Shown piece by piece: positions 7,195 to 15,322 of a stretch of 64,000 bases of DNA. The DNA comes from Planotetraspora phitsanulokensis (GTDB lineage: Bacteria; Actinomycetota; Actinomycetes; Streptosporangiales; Streptosporangiaceae). Both the position numbers and the translations under genes were made by a program. The notes below the pieces were generated by a model, which made no database searches, was not told where the DNA came from, and saw only the letters and a list, made by a program, of their open reading frames with translations. The stretch is taken from assembly GCF_016863295.1 (NCBI RefSeq), contig NZ_BOOP01000048.1:1-64000 (forward strand). Reading direction: 5' to 3'. Each line of letters starts with the position of its first letter. Within the stretch, counting starts at the first letter, position 1.

Positions 7195-8136
7195 TCATGC
7201 GGATTCCTTGAGGCCCGTCAGGGTGACGTTCGCCCGGTTCAGGGCCCGCTCGAGGGCGTCTTCGGTGACGAGGAGTCGAGCGGCCACGAGGGCCCGGTCG
7301 ATGACCTCGTTGCGGGTCACGAGCCGGTCCGTCTTGACGATGAACGTGGCCTCCTCGATGAGGGCAGCACCGTTGCGCTTGGGCCGGATGCCGTCGAGGG
7401 TGCCCCGCTCCTTGAAGTACCGCTCGTGGTAGGAACAGAGCCGGTTGCTGCTCACGGAGCTGCGGCCGCACTCGTCCAGGTGGCAACGGATGTGCTCCCA
7501 TGGCTTGGTCCGTGGGTCGTCGATGGTGTCGTCGTCCCACGCCTCGAACGGCTCCCACTCCTCGCGGGCAGCGCGCTGCATGGTCCGCTCCATCACGATC
7601 CGTTCCGGCTTCGTGCTGCTTGGCGGCTGCTGGCCGCGAAGCTCGGGGTACAGGTCACGAACGGCGCGGGCGATGCGGGCGGTCATGGTGTCCCGGTACA
7701 GCACGGTTTGGAACCACCGAGCTTGGATGCCGAGGCGGTCCGCGATGTAGGTCCGGGAGTATCCGGCGACGGCGAGTGCCTGAACGCGCCGGATGGTGCC
7801 TGCCGTGCTGACCTTCGCCGTGGCGTCGAGGTCGTCGAGGTCAGGCCAGAAGTTCAGCAGCTTGTCCGCGAGTTCGGGACTCATCTTCCGTAGCGGAGCG
7901 ATGCCCCGCGAAGGGGTACCCCAGATCAGGCGTCGGATCGTGGCTCGCCCGACGCCTGCGAGCACTCCGATTCGGTACCAGGCCAACCCCATGTCGTCGT
8001 GGATTCGGACGACGTGCTCGCGGACGGGCTGGGCGTTCACGTAGGGCCGCCACTTGCCGAGTCTCTTCATGCGCCGTCGACGTCGAGCGTTCGCGGCGTG
8101 CTTGGCGCGCAGGAGTCGCAGCTGGTCGCTGGTCAC
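7195..8136 (-). CDS. helix-turn-helix protein with Cys/His module
   Basis: A 313-residue protein from GTG 8136 (GTGA overlap with the resolvase). Two HTH-like segments are visible: IGVLAGVGRATIRRLIWG about residues 55-75 and YSRTYIADRLGIQARWFQTV about 130-150. A later HIRCHLDECGRSSVSSNRLC with CSYHERYF looks like a zinc finger. The arrangement is common in actinophage DNA-binding proteins. It lies in the same transcript as the Holliday junction resolvase, so a role in DNA processing or regulation is likely but unproven. Confidence 0.6.
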   Translation of the reverse strand: MTSDQLRLLRAKHAANARRRRRMKRLGKWRPYVNAQPVREHVVRIHDDMGLAWYRIGVLAGVGRATIRRLIWGTPSRGIAPLRKMSPELADKLLNFWPDLDDLDATAKVSTAGTIRRVQALAVAGYSRTYIADRLGIQARWFQTVLYRDTMTARIARAVRDLYPELRGQQPPSSTKPERIVMERTMQRAAREEWEPFEAWDDDTIDDPRTKPWEHIRCHLDECGRSSVSSNRLCSYHERYFKERGTLDGIRPKRNGAALIEEATFIVKTDRLVTRNEVIDRALVAARLLVTEDALERALNRANVTLTGLKESA

Positions 8137-8693
8137 GAGCCCACCTCCGGCCAGGCCTTGACCCGGGTCAGGACGTCGCGCTGAGCCTTGGGCACGGTGA
8201 CGATCGGGTGGCCGAGCCAGTCGCAGCCCATTGCGCGCATCCACCAGGCGTCGCATTCGTCCTCGGTGGGGAACACGAGGCCGGCCCGTGCCTGCGCGGA
8301 CGTGGCCATCTGGCTCTTGGTCGCGGCGCCGTTGCCGGTGGCGTACATCTTCACGTGGGAGAGGTTGACCAGCACGAGCGGGGCATTCGCCTTCCAGCAG
8401 GCGAGGCGGACGATGCCGCCGATCTCCGCGAGCCGGTGTGCCGAGCCGCCTTTCGCGTGTGCGGCGTAGTCCTCCATGACGACGAGGTGGGGCTTGTGCT
8501 TGTCGAGCAGGGCGTCCATCGACGTCTCGACGTAGTGCATGCGGGCCTGGTCGTCGGCCAGCGTGCGCGCCCGGCCGGTCACCTTCTTGGCCTTGAGCGC
8601 GGTAGTGGACTCGTCCGGCAGCGCAACGCCGGACTGTTCTGCTGCGAGGTCGATCCCCATGACGCGGGGTTCGAAGGTCACGCGGGGCGTCAC
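8133..8693 (-). CDS. RuvC-like Holliday junction resolvase
   Basis: A 186-residue protein with an RNase H-like nuclease pattern: first acidic residue in MGIDLAAEQSGVAL, second in LVVMEDYAAH and the last in DECDAWWM. Phage RuvC-type enzymes cut four-way junctions during recombination and before packaging. Start GTG 8693 in a GTGA overlap; the longer upstream frame is a shadow. Its partner recombination genes in this window are the RecB/Cas4-like nuclease at 11.8 kb and possibly the gp3-like protein. Confidence 0.8.
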   Translation of the reverse strand: MTPRVTFEPRVMGIDLAAEQSGVALPDESTTALKAKKVTGRARTLADDQARMHYVETSMDALLDKHKPHLVVMEDYAAHAKGGSAHRLAEIGGIVRLACWKANAPLVLVNLSHVKMYATGNGAATKSQMATSAQARAGLVFPTEDECDAWWMRAMGCDWLGHPIVTVPKAQRDVLTRVKAWPEVGS

Positions 8694-8923
8694 CGGTCCT
8701 CCTTCGGGTTGGTCGTGGGTAGTTCGTGGTCCGTCCAGTAGTCGGCCCACATGCGGGAGTCCTGTGCGACTTGGTTCGCTGGGCGGAGCGCGCGGAAGTC
8801 CCGGGTGGTGCGGTAGCGGTGCTTCTCGATGCGGCGGAAGCGCCAGGCGATGGCGAGAATCCCGGCGGTGCCGGTGACGGTGAGCGCACCGATCACCGCC
8901 AGGATGTCCCGCACGACGGTCAC
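8690..8923 (-). CDS. small single-span membrane protein
   Basis: A 77-residue protein with one membrane helix (residues about 3-26, VVRDILAVIGALTVTGTAG) then a basic cytoplasmic stretch (WRFRRIEKHRYRTTRDFR). GTG 8923 overlaps the previous stop. Paired with the next gene, also a membrane protein with GTGA coupling. Function unknown. Confidence 0.55.
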   Translation of the reverse strand: MTVVRDILAVIGALTVTGTAGILAIAWRFRRIEKHRYRTTRDFRALRPANQVAQDSRMWADYWTDHELPTTNPKEDR

Positions 8924-9306
8924 TGCTGCTGGCCCGCCTTCAGCGCGTCGATCTCGGCGTGCAGCTGCGTCTTCTCGCCGACGACGGTCAGCAGGTCACG
9001 CTCGGATTCGGTCGCTCGGCCTGTCCAGTAGGCGTTCTCCTCCTGGAGCTTGGCGACCAGGTCCTCGGCCGCTCCGTAGTGCGACCGGAGCGTGGCCATC
9101 TCGGCGCGGCTGCTGCGGCGCCCGGCCTCGAAGCCGAGCGTCCCGCCGAGCATCGCGCCGAGGAATCCGACGATCGAGGCGGTGAGGAAGGCCCACAGCC
9201 CGCCGAAGACGGAGACCGAGACGAGGAGTACGAGGGCCGCGCAGCCCGTGACCGTTTCGTGGTGGTGGCGGGCCCACACCCGGAGCTGTCGGATGCGGGC
9301 CTTCAC
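8920..9306 (-). CDS. membrane protein with coiled-coil tail
   Basis: A 128-residue protein from GTG 9306. After a basic start, two close membrane segments span residues about 18-60 (TGCAALVLLVSVSVFGGLWA and a Gly-rich second span FLGAMLGGTLGFEAG). A cytoplasmic coiled coil follows (LVAKLQEENAYWTGRATESE). It overlaps neighbours at both ends. It may anchor a complex at the membrane. No known family. Confidence 0.55.
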   Translation of the reverse strand: MKARIRQLRVWARHHHETVTGCAALVLLVSVSVFGGLWAFLTASIVGFLGAMLGGTLGFEAGRRSSRAEMATLRSHYGAAEDLVAKLQEENAYWTGRATESERDLLTVVGEKTQLHAEIDALKAGQQQ

Positions 9307-9389
9307 TGGGCGACCTCGCCTTCGATCTCCAGGATGTTCGGGTAGGAGGACGTGACGGCCGCCGCGCTTGTGTTGTTGTTTCGGCTCAT
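9303..9389 (-). CDS. very small ORF in the early operon
   Basis: A 28-residue frame, MSRNNNTSAAAVTSSYPNIL plus eight more residues, with ATGA overlap upstream and GTGA overlap downstream. The two couplings are the only evidence for it. Confidence 0.35.
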   Translation of the reverse strand: MSRNNNTSAAAVTSSYPNILEIEGEVAQ

Positions 9390-9727
9390 CACGCACCTGC
9401 CTCTACAGACGCGGCGATGATGCGGGTGCCGGGCCGGCCCGCGCGGCGGTCGCCCTCGAGGTCCTTGTCCGCGAGGAGCTTCTCGATGAGGTCGGCGGGG
9501 AGCTCCACCTGGTGCTCGCGCAGGGCGGTCACCAGGTCGTCGACGGTGGTGATCTCCTGCGGGTCGGCGCCGATCCAGAAGACCTCGACGTCGTACTCCT
9601 CGTCGCTGCCGGTGTTCGGCTCGTCGAAGCACATCGCGAAGTAGGTCGCGAGGGGCGCGTCCCAACCCACTGCTGTCCAGCGGTGGGGCGGGGATGCGGG
9701 CGGGTTCGGTGCGGGGTAGCGGCTCAC
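9389..9727 (-). CDS. hypothetical acidic protein
   Basis: A 112-residue protein with N-terminal Pro-rich SRYPAPNPPASPPHRW, a beta-rich core (YDVEVFWIGADP) and the helix DDLVTALREHQVELP. Start GTG 9727 with AAAGG eight bases upstream. Not recognised. Confidence 0.5.
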   Translation of the reverse strand: MSRYPAPNPPASPPHRWTAVGWDAPLATYFAMCFDEPNTGSDEEYDVEVFWIGADPQEITTVDDLVTALREHQVELPADLIEKLLADKDLEGDRRAGRPGTRIIAASVEAGA

Positions 9728-9764
9728 TGATCAGCCTTTCGTGGCGTTTGAGGTCGGGGCGGGG

Positions 9765-10019
9765 TCAGGTGGTGGCGGTCTCGCGGGCGAAGTCCTCGGC
9801 GTCGAGCTTCTGGAGAGCGGCGACGAGGCTGGCCCGCCACGCGTGGTTCGCGTGCGCGATGGCGTCGGAGACGTTGAGGGCGTCGAGCAGGGACGCGCGG
9901 TCGGTGAGCGTGGCCGGATAGCGGCGGTTGCCGATCGCCAGGACGGTCTCTTCGCGAGTCGGCCGGTGCTCGATCGTGTTGGGGGTGACGTCGTCGAGGT
10001 CGACGGTGATGGTCTTCAT
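9765..10019 (-). CDS. hypothetical protein
   Basis: An 84-residue protein starting at ATG 10019 behind AAGGAG. It has a short beta hairpin (MKTITVDLDDVTPN, AIGNRRYPATL) and two acidic helices. First gene after a strong hairpin at 10056-10088, so its expression may depend on readthrough or a weak local promoter. Function unknown. Confidence 0.5.
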   Translation of the reverse strand: MKTITVDLDDVTPNTIEHRPTREETVLAIGNRRYPATLTDRASLLDALNVSDAIAHANHAWRASLVAALQKLDAEDFARETATT

Positions 10020-10055
10020 GTGCGTGGGTCTCCTTGTGGCGGGGGGTGGTGAGGA

Positions 10056-10088
10056 GCCCGGCGCTCACCGCGGTGGTGAGCGCCGGGC
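10056..10088 (-). terminator. hairpin terminator after the gp3-like gene
   Basis: A perfect 14-bp stem, GCCCGGCGCTCACC with its complement, and a five-base loop, just downstream of the stop at 10097. There is no U tract, as is usual for high-GC actinobacterial terminators. Confidence 0.6.
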
Positions 10089-10096
10089 GGGGCCGG

Positions 10097-11791
10097 TCAG
10101 GCGTCGGGCTTGACCTCGGAGTTGTTGAGCTTCTGGAGGAAGGCCGCGAAGTTCGCGTTGCTGGCCTTGTCGAGCTTGACCTCCATGGCCTGCTCGAACT
10201 TGGCGGTGAGCGTCTCCCTGGTGCCGCCCATGTCGGCCCAGACGTTCGCGATCCGCTGCGTGAGGTCCTTGCGGCGGTCGGCGGCCTGCTCCATCAGGAG
10301 CTTGATTCCTTCGCGGGCCTTGGCGGCGCTGAGGTCCCTGGTCGAGGTGACCGTGACGCCGAGGTGCTCGGTGATCCAGGCGAACCGGGCTTCGTCCTTC
10401 TTGGCCGTGGAGCCAGGCCCGGTGAAGTCGGTGACCCCGGCTTCGGTGAACCACACGTTCAGGTCGCGCAGCTGCTTGTCGGTGGCGCCGGGCTCGTCCT
10501 CGATGACGTCGGCGTCCACCACCTCATCGACCGGGGCTGCTGCGGCTCGCTGCTGGCGGGCGGCCTGGAGGAGCGCTTCGGCACGCTCGGACGCCTTGCG
10601 TGGCTCGTCCGCGATCGGCCCCCCGGCAGGCTCCGCCGGGTTGATCGCCTGTGTGACGAACGCGTTGAGCTGGGCGACGCTCGCCTTCTTCAAGGTGGTG
10701 CCGGACGACTCGGCGAACGCCGCGTGGAGCTCGGTCATGGTGCCCTGCCAGGCCGTCATGATCTGCTGCCGCAGGCGGTCAGCTTCGGGGTCGCTCGGCG
10801 TCTCGGCCGGCTTGTCGGACCCGGGCCAATGGTCTGCGTATCCGCCCGGCGGCGGCGTCTCAGGAGGCTCCTCCTCGTGAGTGACCTCGCGCTCGGGCTC
10901 GCTCGTGGGCTGGGGCTGCCCGAACGACTTGACGCGGGCCTGCGCCGCCTCCTCGACCTCCTTGGCGCGAGGCTTCCAGGCCGGGTCCAGCTTCGCGGTC
11001 TGCCAGATGGCCACGACCTGATCGCGGTTCTCGGCCCGCTCGATCATCGCCAGGTAGTCGGTCGCCGGGGCCGCCTCGATGGCCTTGGCGGTGGTGGTCC
11101 GGCCGAGCTCGGCGCGGCGCGCGACTTCGCCGGACATCAGCTCGTGGAAGCCGACGCCCTCGATGGTCAGCCCCGGCACCATGTACGTGGTGGGCTTGGG
11201 CTGCCGGGTTCGCTCGTCGATGATCGTGCCGTTGCGCTTGGCCAGGTACAGCCAGGCATCGACGTACTGGCCCGCGTGGGCGAGGAACTCAGCGGCGTTG
11301 GGCAGTTCCTCGGCTGCGTTCTTGCCCTTGCTGTCGAGCCGCCACAGGCCGAGGCTGGGCACCTCCTTGAGGAACACCCCGAGCCGTGTGTACGGCTTGC
11401 ACGGGCGGGCCTTGACGGGGGTGTCTGCCCCGCACAGGCAGGGTCCGACGAACGGAGGCTGCATCTCGACGCCGGTGCAGCGGCGCATGCAGACCTTGGA
11501 CTCCCACAGCTCCATGTTCTGCGATAGCCCGTTCGGGGGGACGACGACGGGGATGCGGACCGCGTCGGTGATGACCTCGAACTGCGGGCCCTCCGGGGAC
11601 CTCCACGGCTTGGCCTGTCCGCCGTACAGGTCGGCGACTCCCCGGATCATCTCCTCCGAGGGGGAGGTGAAGCGGAACGTCTCGATCTTGCTGGGGTACT
11701 CCTTGCCGCTCTGGTTCTGCTTCTTGATGCCGAGGCGGATGCGGCCGTCCTGCCAGTGACGGCGCTGGAGTACGGAGGGGTCGATGGGCAT
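10097..11791 (-). CDS. gp3-like recombination directionality factor with long C-terminal extension
   Basis: A 564-residue protein. Residues 1-240 match the φC31 gp3-like family pattern: RRHWQDGRIRLGIKKQ, then ETFRFTSPSEEMIRGVADLY, VVVPP, and a Cys cluster CMRRC/PCLCGAD/ARPCKP before LGLWRLDSKG and MVPGLTIEGV. In φC31 the RDF binds the serine integrase and switches it to excision. The extra 300 residues are acidic, Pro/Ala-rich and helical, ending in repeated short helices, and are not part of the short RDFs. ATG 11791 overlaps the upstream TGA. No serine integrase is present in the window, so the protein may act with an integrase elsewhere or have another DNA-linked role. Confidence 0.7.
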   Translation of the reverse strand: MPIDPSVLQRRHWQDGRIRLGIKKQNQSGKEYPSKIETFRFTSPSEEMIRGVADLYGGQAKPWRSPEGPQFEVITDAVRIPVVVPPNGLSQNMELWESKVCMRRCTGVEMQPPFVGPCLCGADTPVKARPCKPYTRLGVFLKEVPSLGLWRLDSKGKNAAEELPNAAEFLAHAGQYVDAWLYLAKRNGTIIDERTRQPKPTTYMVPGLTIEGVGFHELMSGEVARRAELGRTTTAKAIEAAPATDYLAMIERAENRDQVVAIWQTAKLDPAWKPRAKEVEEAAQARVKSFGQPQPTSEPEREVTHEEEPPETPPPGGYADHWPGSDKPAETPSDPEADRLRQQIMTAWQGTMTELHAAFAESSGTTLKKASVAQLNAFVTQAINPAEPAGGPIADEPRKASERAEALLQAARQQRAAAAPVDEVVDADVIEDEPGATDKQLRDLNVWFTEAGVTDFTGPGSTAKKDEARFAWITEHLGVTVTSTRDLSAAKAREGIKLLMEQAADRRKDLTQRIANVWADMGGTRETLTAKFEQAMEVKLDKASNANFAAFLQKLNNSEVKPDA

Positions 11792-12747
11792 CAGGCGGCC
11801 TTCCTCTTCTTCGTCTTGGTGGGCGGCTCGATGGGCGGCTGGATCGGCTTGCAGCCGCGCAGCTCCAGGCCGTGGACGTAGTGGGCCAGGGGCAGCAGCC
11901 CGCAGAAGGCCTCGAATGCGGCCTTGTCGGCGGGGACCGGGACGAAGCCGTACGTCGTCTCGCGGAGGTTGAGGATCGCCGTGCCGACGAACTCCGGGAC
12001 GGCGAACTCGTGGCTGTCGTCGTGGAACTCGGTCTCGCCGAACCGGCACTCCGGAGGGCAGATCAGCGCGACCTCGGCGTGGCGGAGCGCGGCCAGCTGC
12101 ATCACGTGGTCGTCGTAGATCGCCGACGCGGGCTTCGTGAGCGACGTCTTGATGTCGATGAGCCACAGCCCGGACGGTGTGGGCAGCGGGTCGGCTGCGA
12201 CCTTGCGCGGCCGGTACTTCGGGATCAGCGGCGACGTCTCGCTCGGGAAGCGCAGGTTGGCCCAGATGTCGCTGGTGCCGCCGTAGGGGATCGTGCGGTT
12301 CAGCACGGTGCACTCGGCGGCTTTCAGGTCGCGCTTGATGTCGAGGCCGAAGTCGCGCAGGAACTCCCGGTACGACTCGACGAACGGTTCGGCTTCGGGG
12401 TCGGGCACGTACGGGGCGCCGAGGTTGATCGCCTCAGCGATGTTGTGGACTCGGGAGCCGAGGTCGGCCTTCTTCTCCCACGCCTGCCGGTACTGGCCCT
12501 TGGCCTCGCTGAGGAACTCGTCCAGGTCGTCGGGGTCAGAGGCGGCGCGGATCGCGGCTGGAAGGTTGTCCATCAGCCACTCGGCGGTCACCTTCGCCGC
12601 GGCGGGGGCGAGTGCCTCGATGGCGTGCTGGTCGAGCGTGTTGGTGACGCTGATCAGCATTTCGCCGGTCTTCGGGTCGCAGTAGTAGCGGCCCTTGCCG
12701 GTGTGGACGGCGTGCTGCGGGTCGTACTGGTCGTCGCGCTCGCTCAC
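11791..12747 (-). CDS. RecB/Cas4-like PD-(D/E)XK exonuclease
   Basis: A 318-residue protein. The core has GSRVHNIAEAINLG with the N-terminal helix His, the acidic GGTSDIWANL, then WLIDIKTSLTKPASAIYDDH as the D-x(n)-(D/E)xK active site and the downstream HVMQLAALRHAEVAL helix with the Gln seen in RecB-family motif III. Phage members of this family act as recombination exonucleases that resect double-stranded ends. The cysteines for a Cas4-type Fe-S cluster are not obvious. Start GTG 12747 (GTGA). It is adjacent to the gp3-like gene and in the same operon as the RuvC-like resolvase. Confidence 0.7.
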   Translation of the reverse strand: MSERDDQYDPQHAVHTGKGRYYCDPKTGEMLISVTNTLDQHAIEALAPAAAKVTAEWLMDNLPAAIRAASDPDDLDEFLSEAKGQYRQAWEKKADLGSRVHNIAEAINLGAPYVPDPEAEPFVESYREFLRDFGLDIKRDLKAAECTVLNRTIPYGGTSDIWANLRFPSETSPLIPKYRPRKVAADPLPTPSGLWLIDIKTSLTKPASAIYDDHVMQLAALRHAEVALICPPECRFGETEFHDDSHEFAVPEFVGTAILNLRETTYGFVPVPADKAAFEAFCGLLPLAHYVHGLELRGCKPIQPPIEPPTKTKKRKAA

Positions 12748-12956
12748 TGCTCGCGCTCCCGGTCGTAGACCCACTCGTCGTAGCGGGAGAGGGCCGGCCC
12801 GCCGCGCCATGGCACCCGGCGGGTGACGGGCGCGCCGGTCAGGGGCTGCTCGGCGAACGCGTTGTAGGGGTGCCGCGCGGTGGGCCGGTCCTTGAGCTCG
12901 CCGAGGTAGTCGGTGAGCTCGTCGTCCGTGGGGATGGCGACGGTTGGTGGTGTCAC
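12744..12956 (-). CDS. small hypothetical protein
   Basis: A 70-residue protein from GTG 12956, coupled by GTGA on both sides. It has an acidic helix (DDELTDYLGELKDRP) and a C-terminal Trp/Tyr segment (YDEWVYDREREQ). Function unknown. Confidence 0.45.
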   Translation of the reverse strand: MTPPTVAIPTDDELTDYLGELKDRPTARHPYNAFAEQPLTGAPVTRRVPWRGGPALSRYDEWVYDREREQ

Positions 12957-13174
12957 TGGGCGATGTCCTCTCCGTACTCGGGGGCCTGGCGCATCCGCTC
13001 TGCGTGTGCGATCAGGCGTTCGGCTTCGTCGTGGTCGCCGTCCAGGGCCTCGACGAGGACCCTCTTGACTGCGTCACCGGCGTAGCTGCCGAGGTGCTGG
13101 TTGGCGTGTGTGGCGATGAGGCGGAGCAGCCCGTCGACTTCGGGGCTGCGAGGCGTTGCTGTGGCGTTGGTCAC
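12953..13174 (-). CDS. small helical hypothetical protein
   Basis: A 73-residue, nearly all-helical protein from GTG 13174 (LLRLIATHANQHLGSYAGDA, DEAERLIAHAERMRQ). The TAGCGG palindrome lies directly upstream, in the end of the preceding gene. Function unknown. Confidence 0.45.
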   Translation of the reverse strand: MTNATATPRSPEVDGLLRLIATHANQHLGSYAGDAVKRVLVEALDGDHDEAERLIAHAERMRQAPEYGEDIAQ

Positions 13175-13179
13175 GGCGG

Positions 13180-13503
13180 TTACCTGCTAGCGGTACCGCT
13201 ATCAGCGGCGTAGTAGACGGCGTGGAGCCGAAGCTTCGCGGTGCCGTCCTCGGCCTGCACCGTCCGCCTCGCGGCGTCGTAGCTGCCGCCCGTGTTGGTG
13301 CGGGTGAAGCCCTTCCAGCCATGCTTGATGGCGTTGAACAGGCGAGAGACCTCCTGCTTGCCCGCCTTGGAGTCGGCGGGGTGCTCGAGGATGAGCGCCC
13401 ATCGGCCGGGGTTCTCGCGGAGCTGGGCGGCGAGTGCGGCGAGGTCGTCGCCCTGCTTGCGTCGGGGGCTGGGGGCTTCCCAGCTGATGATGCCGAGCGG
13501 CAT
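13180..13503 (-). CDS. first gene of the leftward early operon, hypothetical
   Basis: A 107-residue protein from ATG 13503. It has a central alpha/beta region (RWALILEHPADSKAGKQEVS) and NAIKHGWKGFTRTNTGGSYD, a layout reminiscent of small single-strand-binding or recombination accessory proteins but without a diagnostic motif. Its last residues (DSGTAS) are encoded by the TAGCGGTACCGCTA palindrome. It is the first gene after the divergent control region, so it would be among the first expressed on derepression. Confidence 0.5.
   Translation of the reverse strand: MPLGIISWEAPSPRRKQGDDLAALAAQLRENPGRWALILEHPADSKAGKQEVSRLFNAIKHGWKGFTRTNTGGSYDAARRTVQAEDGTAKLRLHAVYYAADSGTASR
13188..13201. promoter_or_regulatory. 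TAGCGGTACCGCTA palindrome, copy 1
   Basis: A perfect 14-bp palindrome at the end of the 107-residue gene and just upstream of the next start at 13174. One of eight copies in the window. The two-base centre is too small for a good RNA hairpin, so a protein-binding site is more likely. Confidence 0.5.
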
Positions 13504-13782
13504 GTCGTTCCGTTCCGTGCGGGGGTTTTGGTGGTGTGGCGGTTGCTCCGTAAATCCGGGCGTTTCACCCGTTGACGTGCGAACCGACATAACCGACACT
13601 ATCGCGTCATGACGCACAAAGCAACGTCAAACGCGTCAAGTGCGTCAGCGTGTCACCTCGGAAAACTACAGAGAGTGACGACGCAAGCGATCATTTAAAC
13701 GCACGCTGACGCACTTGTTGATACCGTGTGCGCCACACCCCCATATGGCACGTCAATCGCCACGAAAGGACACCGACGCGTC
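13504..13782. promoter_or_regulatory. divergent early-operon/repressor control region
   Basis: A relatively AT-rich 279-base gap between the leftward early operon and the rightward repressor gene. It contains a 16-bp exact inverted repeat, CAAGTGCGTCAGCGTG at 13637-13652 and its reverse complement at 13702-13717, plus a related ATGACGCAC at 13609-13617. This is the place expected for repressor operators and back-to-back promoters. Related CTGACGCAC sites recur near 26.1, 38.06 and 40.28 kb. Confidence 0.65.
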
Positions 13783-14307
13783 GTGGCCAACGTCAACGAC
13801 ACCACATCCGCCATCGTTCGCCTCATACGCGAACGCAGAGAGAACCCCGGCTTACTGCAAGCCCGCGTCTCCGTCCGCGCAGCAGCACGCCGCGCGAACG
13901 CGCTCGGCGGGGAGTTCTCCGAACCGACCTGGCGCCGCATCGAAAGCGGCACCAGGGACATCGACGACCGCGAAATCGTCTTCATGGTCGCCGCCATCAA
14001 CGACCTCGCCGACTCGCCCGTCATCAGCCCCGAGGAGATCGAGCAGGCCGGCCGCCCCAGCGCGGCCGAGCTCTACCGCGCCTTGATCCGGGAGCGCGCT
14101 AAGACGGACCCCGCGTTGGCGCACCTTGATGCGGACGTCACGCCATCGGTGCTGCTGCAAAAGCTCCAGGGGATGCTCGCCGAGATCCGTGGACTGCGAG
14201 GGGTCTCAGCCGAGCAGAAGGCGCAGATGGAACAGAGCCTCATGCTCCAGGTCGACGCGCTCCTCGACGCCGTCAGCGCCCAGCTGCACATCCTCCGACC
14301 TCGCTAG
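13783..14307 (+). CDS. XRE-type DNA-binding repressor candidate
   Basis: A 174-residue protein. Residues about 5-75 form an XRE-like helical DNA-binding domain (TTSAIVRLIRERRENPGLLQ, VRAAARRANALGG, FSEPTWRRIESGTRDIDDRE), with the WRRIESG helix typical of this family. The C-terminal half is helical (LLQKLQGMLAEIRGLRGVSA) and probably dimerises. GTG 13783 is the chosen start, with GAAAGGA upstream; an upstream ATG at 13726 lacks a binding site and would cover the promoter. It faces away from the early operon across an operator-rich region, as lysogeny repressors do. Confidence 0.65.
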   Translation: MANVNDTTSAIVRLIRERRENPGLLQARVSVRAAARRANALGGEFSEPTWRRIESGTRDIDDREIVFMVAAINDLADSPVISPEEIEQAGRPSAAELYRALIRERAKTDPALAHLDADVTPSVLLQKLQGMLAEIRGLRGVSAEQKAQMEQSLMLQVDALLDAVSAQLHILRPR

Positions 14308-14314
14308 GCCGTAC

Positions 14315-15289
14315 TCAGTTCAGCCAGTGACGCGCTGCGTAGATGCCCAGCTGATACAGCGTGCTCGCACCGGCCCGCCGCTTGAGCTCGTCGATCCTGC
14401 GGTCAGCCGTTCTCTTGTGCACCCCCAACGTCGCCGCGATGCGCTCCATCTGAGCGCCAGCCGACAGCATCTCCACGATCAGCCGCTCGTCGTCATCGAG
14501 CCCGAGGCCGTCGTCGCTGAACAGCGCCGGATGGCTCTGGAGGGGAATGGCACGTTCCCATTCCGCTTCGAAGATCATGACAAGGAAGTCCATCAGGGTG
14601 CCCTGGTGGACCAGCAGCATGCCGCCGCTGTCGATGTGGTTGCGCGGGTTCCTCGGCGTTAGCGCCAACATCCTGTCGCCGATCAGCAGCTTGTGCGGCA
14701 GCTCGTCCGCCAGCCTGATCTCACACCCGCGGTCGGCCGAGTGCGCCAGGCCGGCCCGAGCCTTCGGGTTGTCGAACACCCTCTTCTCGTAGACGACACG
14801 GCACTTCGCGGGGTGGTCGTCGTCCGGCGGGGCCGACATCGCTGGGCTGTCCAGGTCGGAGAGCGGGAGGAACGGGTGCGTGACCAGCTGCATGATCTCG
14901 TCCGACGCCATGTCGTGGATCTTTTCGAAGTACCGGCTGATGTCCTCAAGGGTGCTCAGCAGCTCTACGGGCATGCCGCCGACCACCTGGTGGCCGACGG
15001 CGTACACCTCGTCGAGCTCCTCGATGAAGCTCTGGAGGCCCCGGAGGTTCATCTCCGCGTCGAGCAGAGAGTCCCGGAGCGCTGCGGAGGGGCGCCGTGT
15101 GACCGGTGGGTCGCCGTAGATCAGGCCCATTGACCTCAGGGCGGCCAGGCTGTCGACGGCGTGCGGGCCGAACAGCCTCGCCAGGTCGTCCATGCTCTTG
15201 AAGCCTACGAAGAGCAGGTGCCGGTAAAGCCGCTGCTGCTCGTCGGTTAGGCCAGGGACCTGGTAGCGCCCATCCGCCCGCATACCCAC
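14315..15289 (-). CDS. LuxR-type C-terminal HTH regulator
   Basis: A 324-residue protein. The last 65 residues are a LuxR/GerE-like HTH (LDDDERLIVEMLSAGAQMER, IAATLGVHKRTADRRIDELK, ending YQLGIYAARHWLN). The N-terminal part begins with a TrmB-like winged helix (YRHLLFVGFKSMDDLARLFG) and a middle ligand or phospholipase-D-like region without its catalytic HKD. This layout is frequent among Streptomyces orphan regulators. GTG 15289 has GGGGAG seven bases upstream. It converges on the XRE gene with only seven bases between stops. Confidence 0.7.
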   Translation of the reverse strand: MGMRADGRYQVPGLTDEQQRLYRHLLFVGFKSMDDLARLFGPHAVDSLAALRSMGLIYGDPPVTRRPSAALRDSLLDAEMNLRGLQSFIEELDEVYAVGHQVVGGMPVELLSTLEDISRYFEKIHDMASDEIMQLVTHPFLPLSDLDSPAMSAPPDDDHPAKCRVVYEKRVFDNPKARAGLAHSADRGCEIRLADELPHKLLIGDRMLALTPRNPRNHIDSGGMLLVHQGTLMDFLVMIFEAEWERAIPLQSHPALFSDDGLGLDDDERLIVEMLSAGAQMERIAATLGVHKRTADRRIDELKRRAGASTLYQLGIYAARHWLN

Positions 15290-15322
15290 TTGGTCACTCC
15301 CCGGGTGATGATCTTTCTCTGA

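Noticed and set aside
7195-8889. 564-residue minus frame covering the HTH gene
   Set aside because: The upstream third overlaps the RuvC-like gene in another frame; the GTGA-coupled GTG 8136 is the supported start.
10097-12313. 738-residue minus frame for the gp3-like protein
   Set aside because: The N-terminal extension overlaps the exonuclease gene. The family starts at MPIDPS, at ATG 11791.
13180-13201. TAGCGG palindromes as Rho-independent terminators
   Set aside because: Only two bases separate the arms and there is no U tract. Copies also occur within coding DNA and next to promoters.
13600-13720. CRISPR array, because of repeated TGCGTCA units
   Set aside because: Repeats are 7-16 bp, in both orientations, irregularly spaced and without cas genes; operators explain them better.
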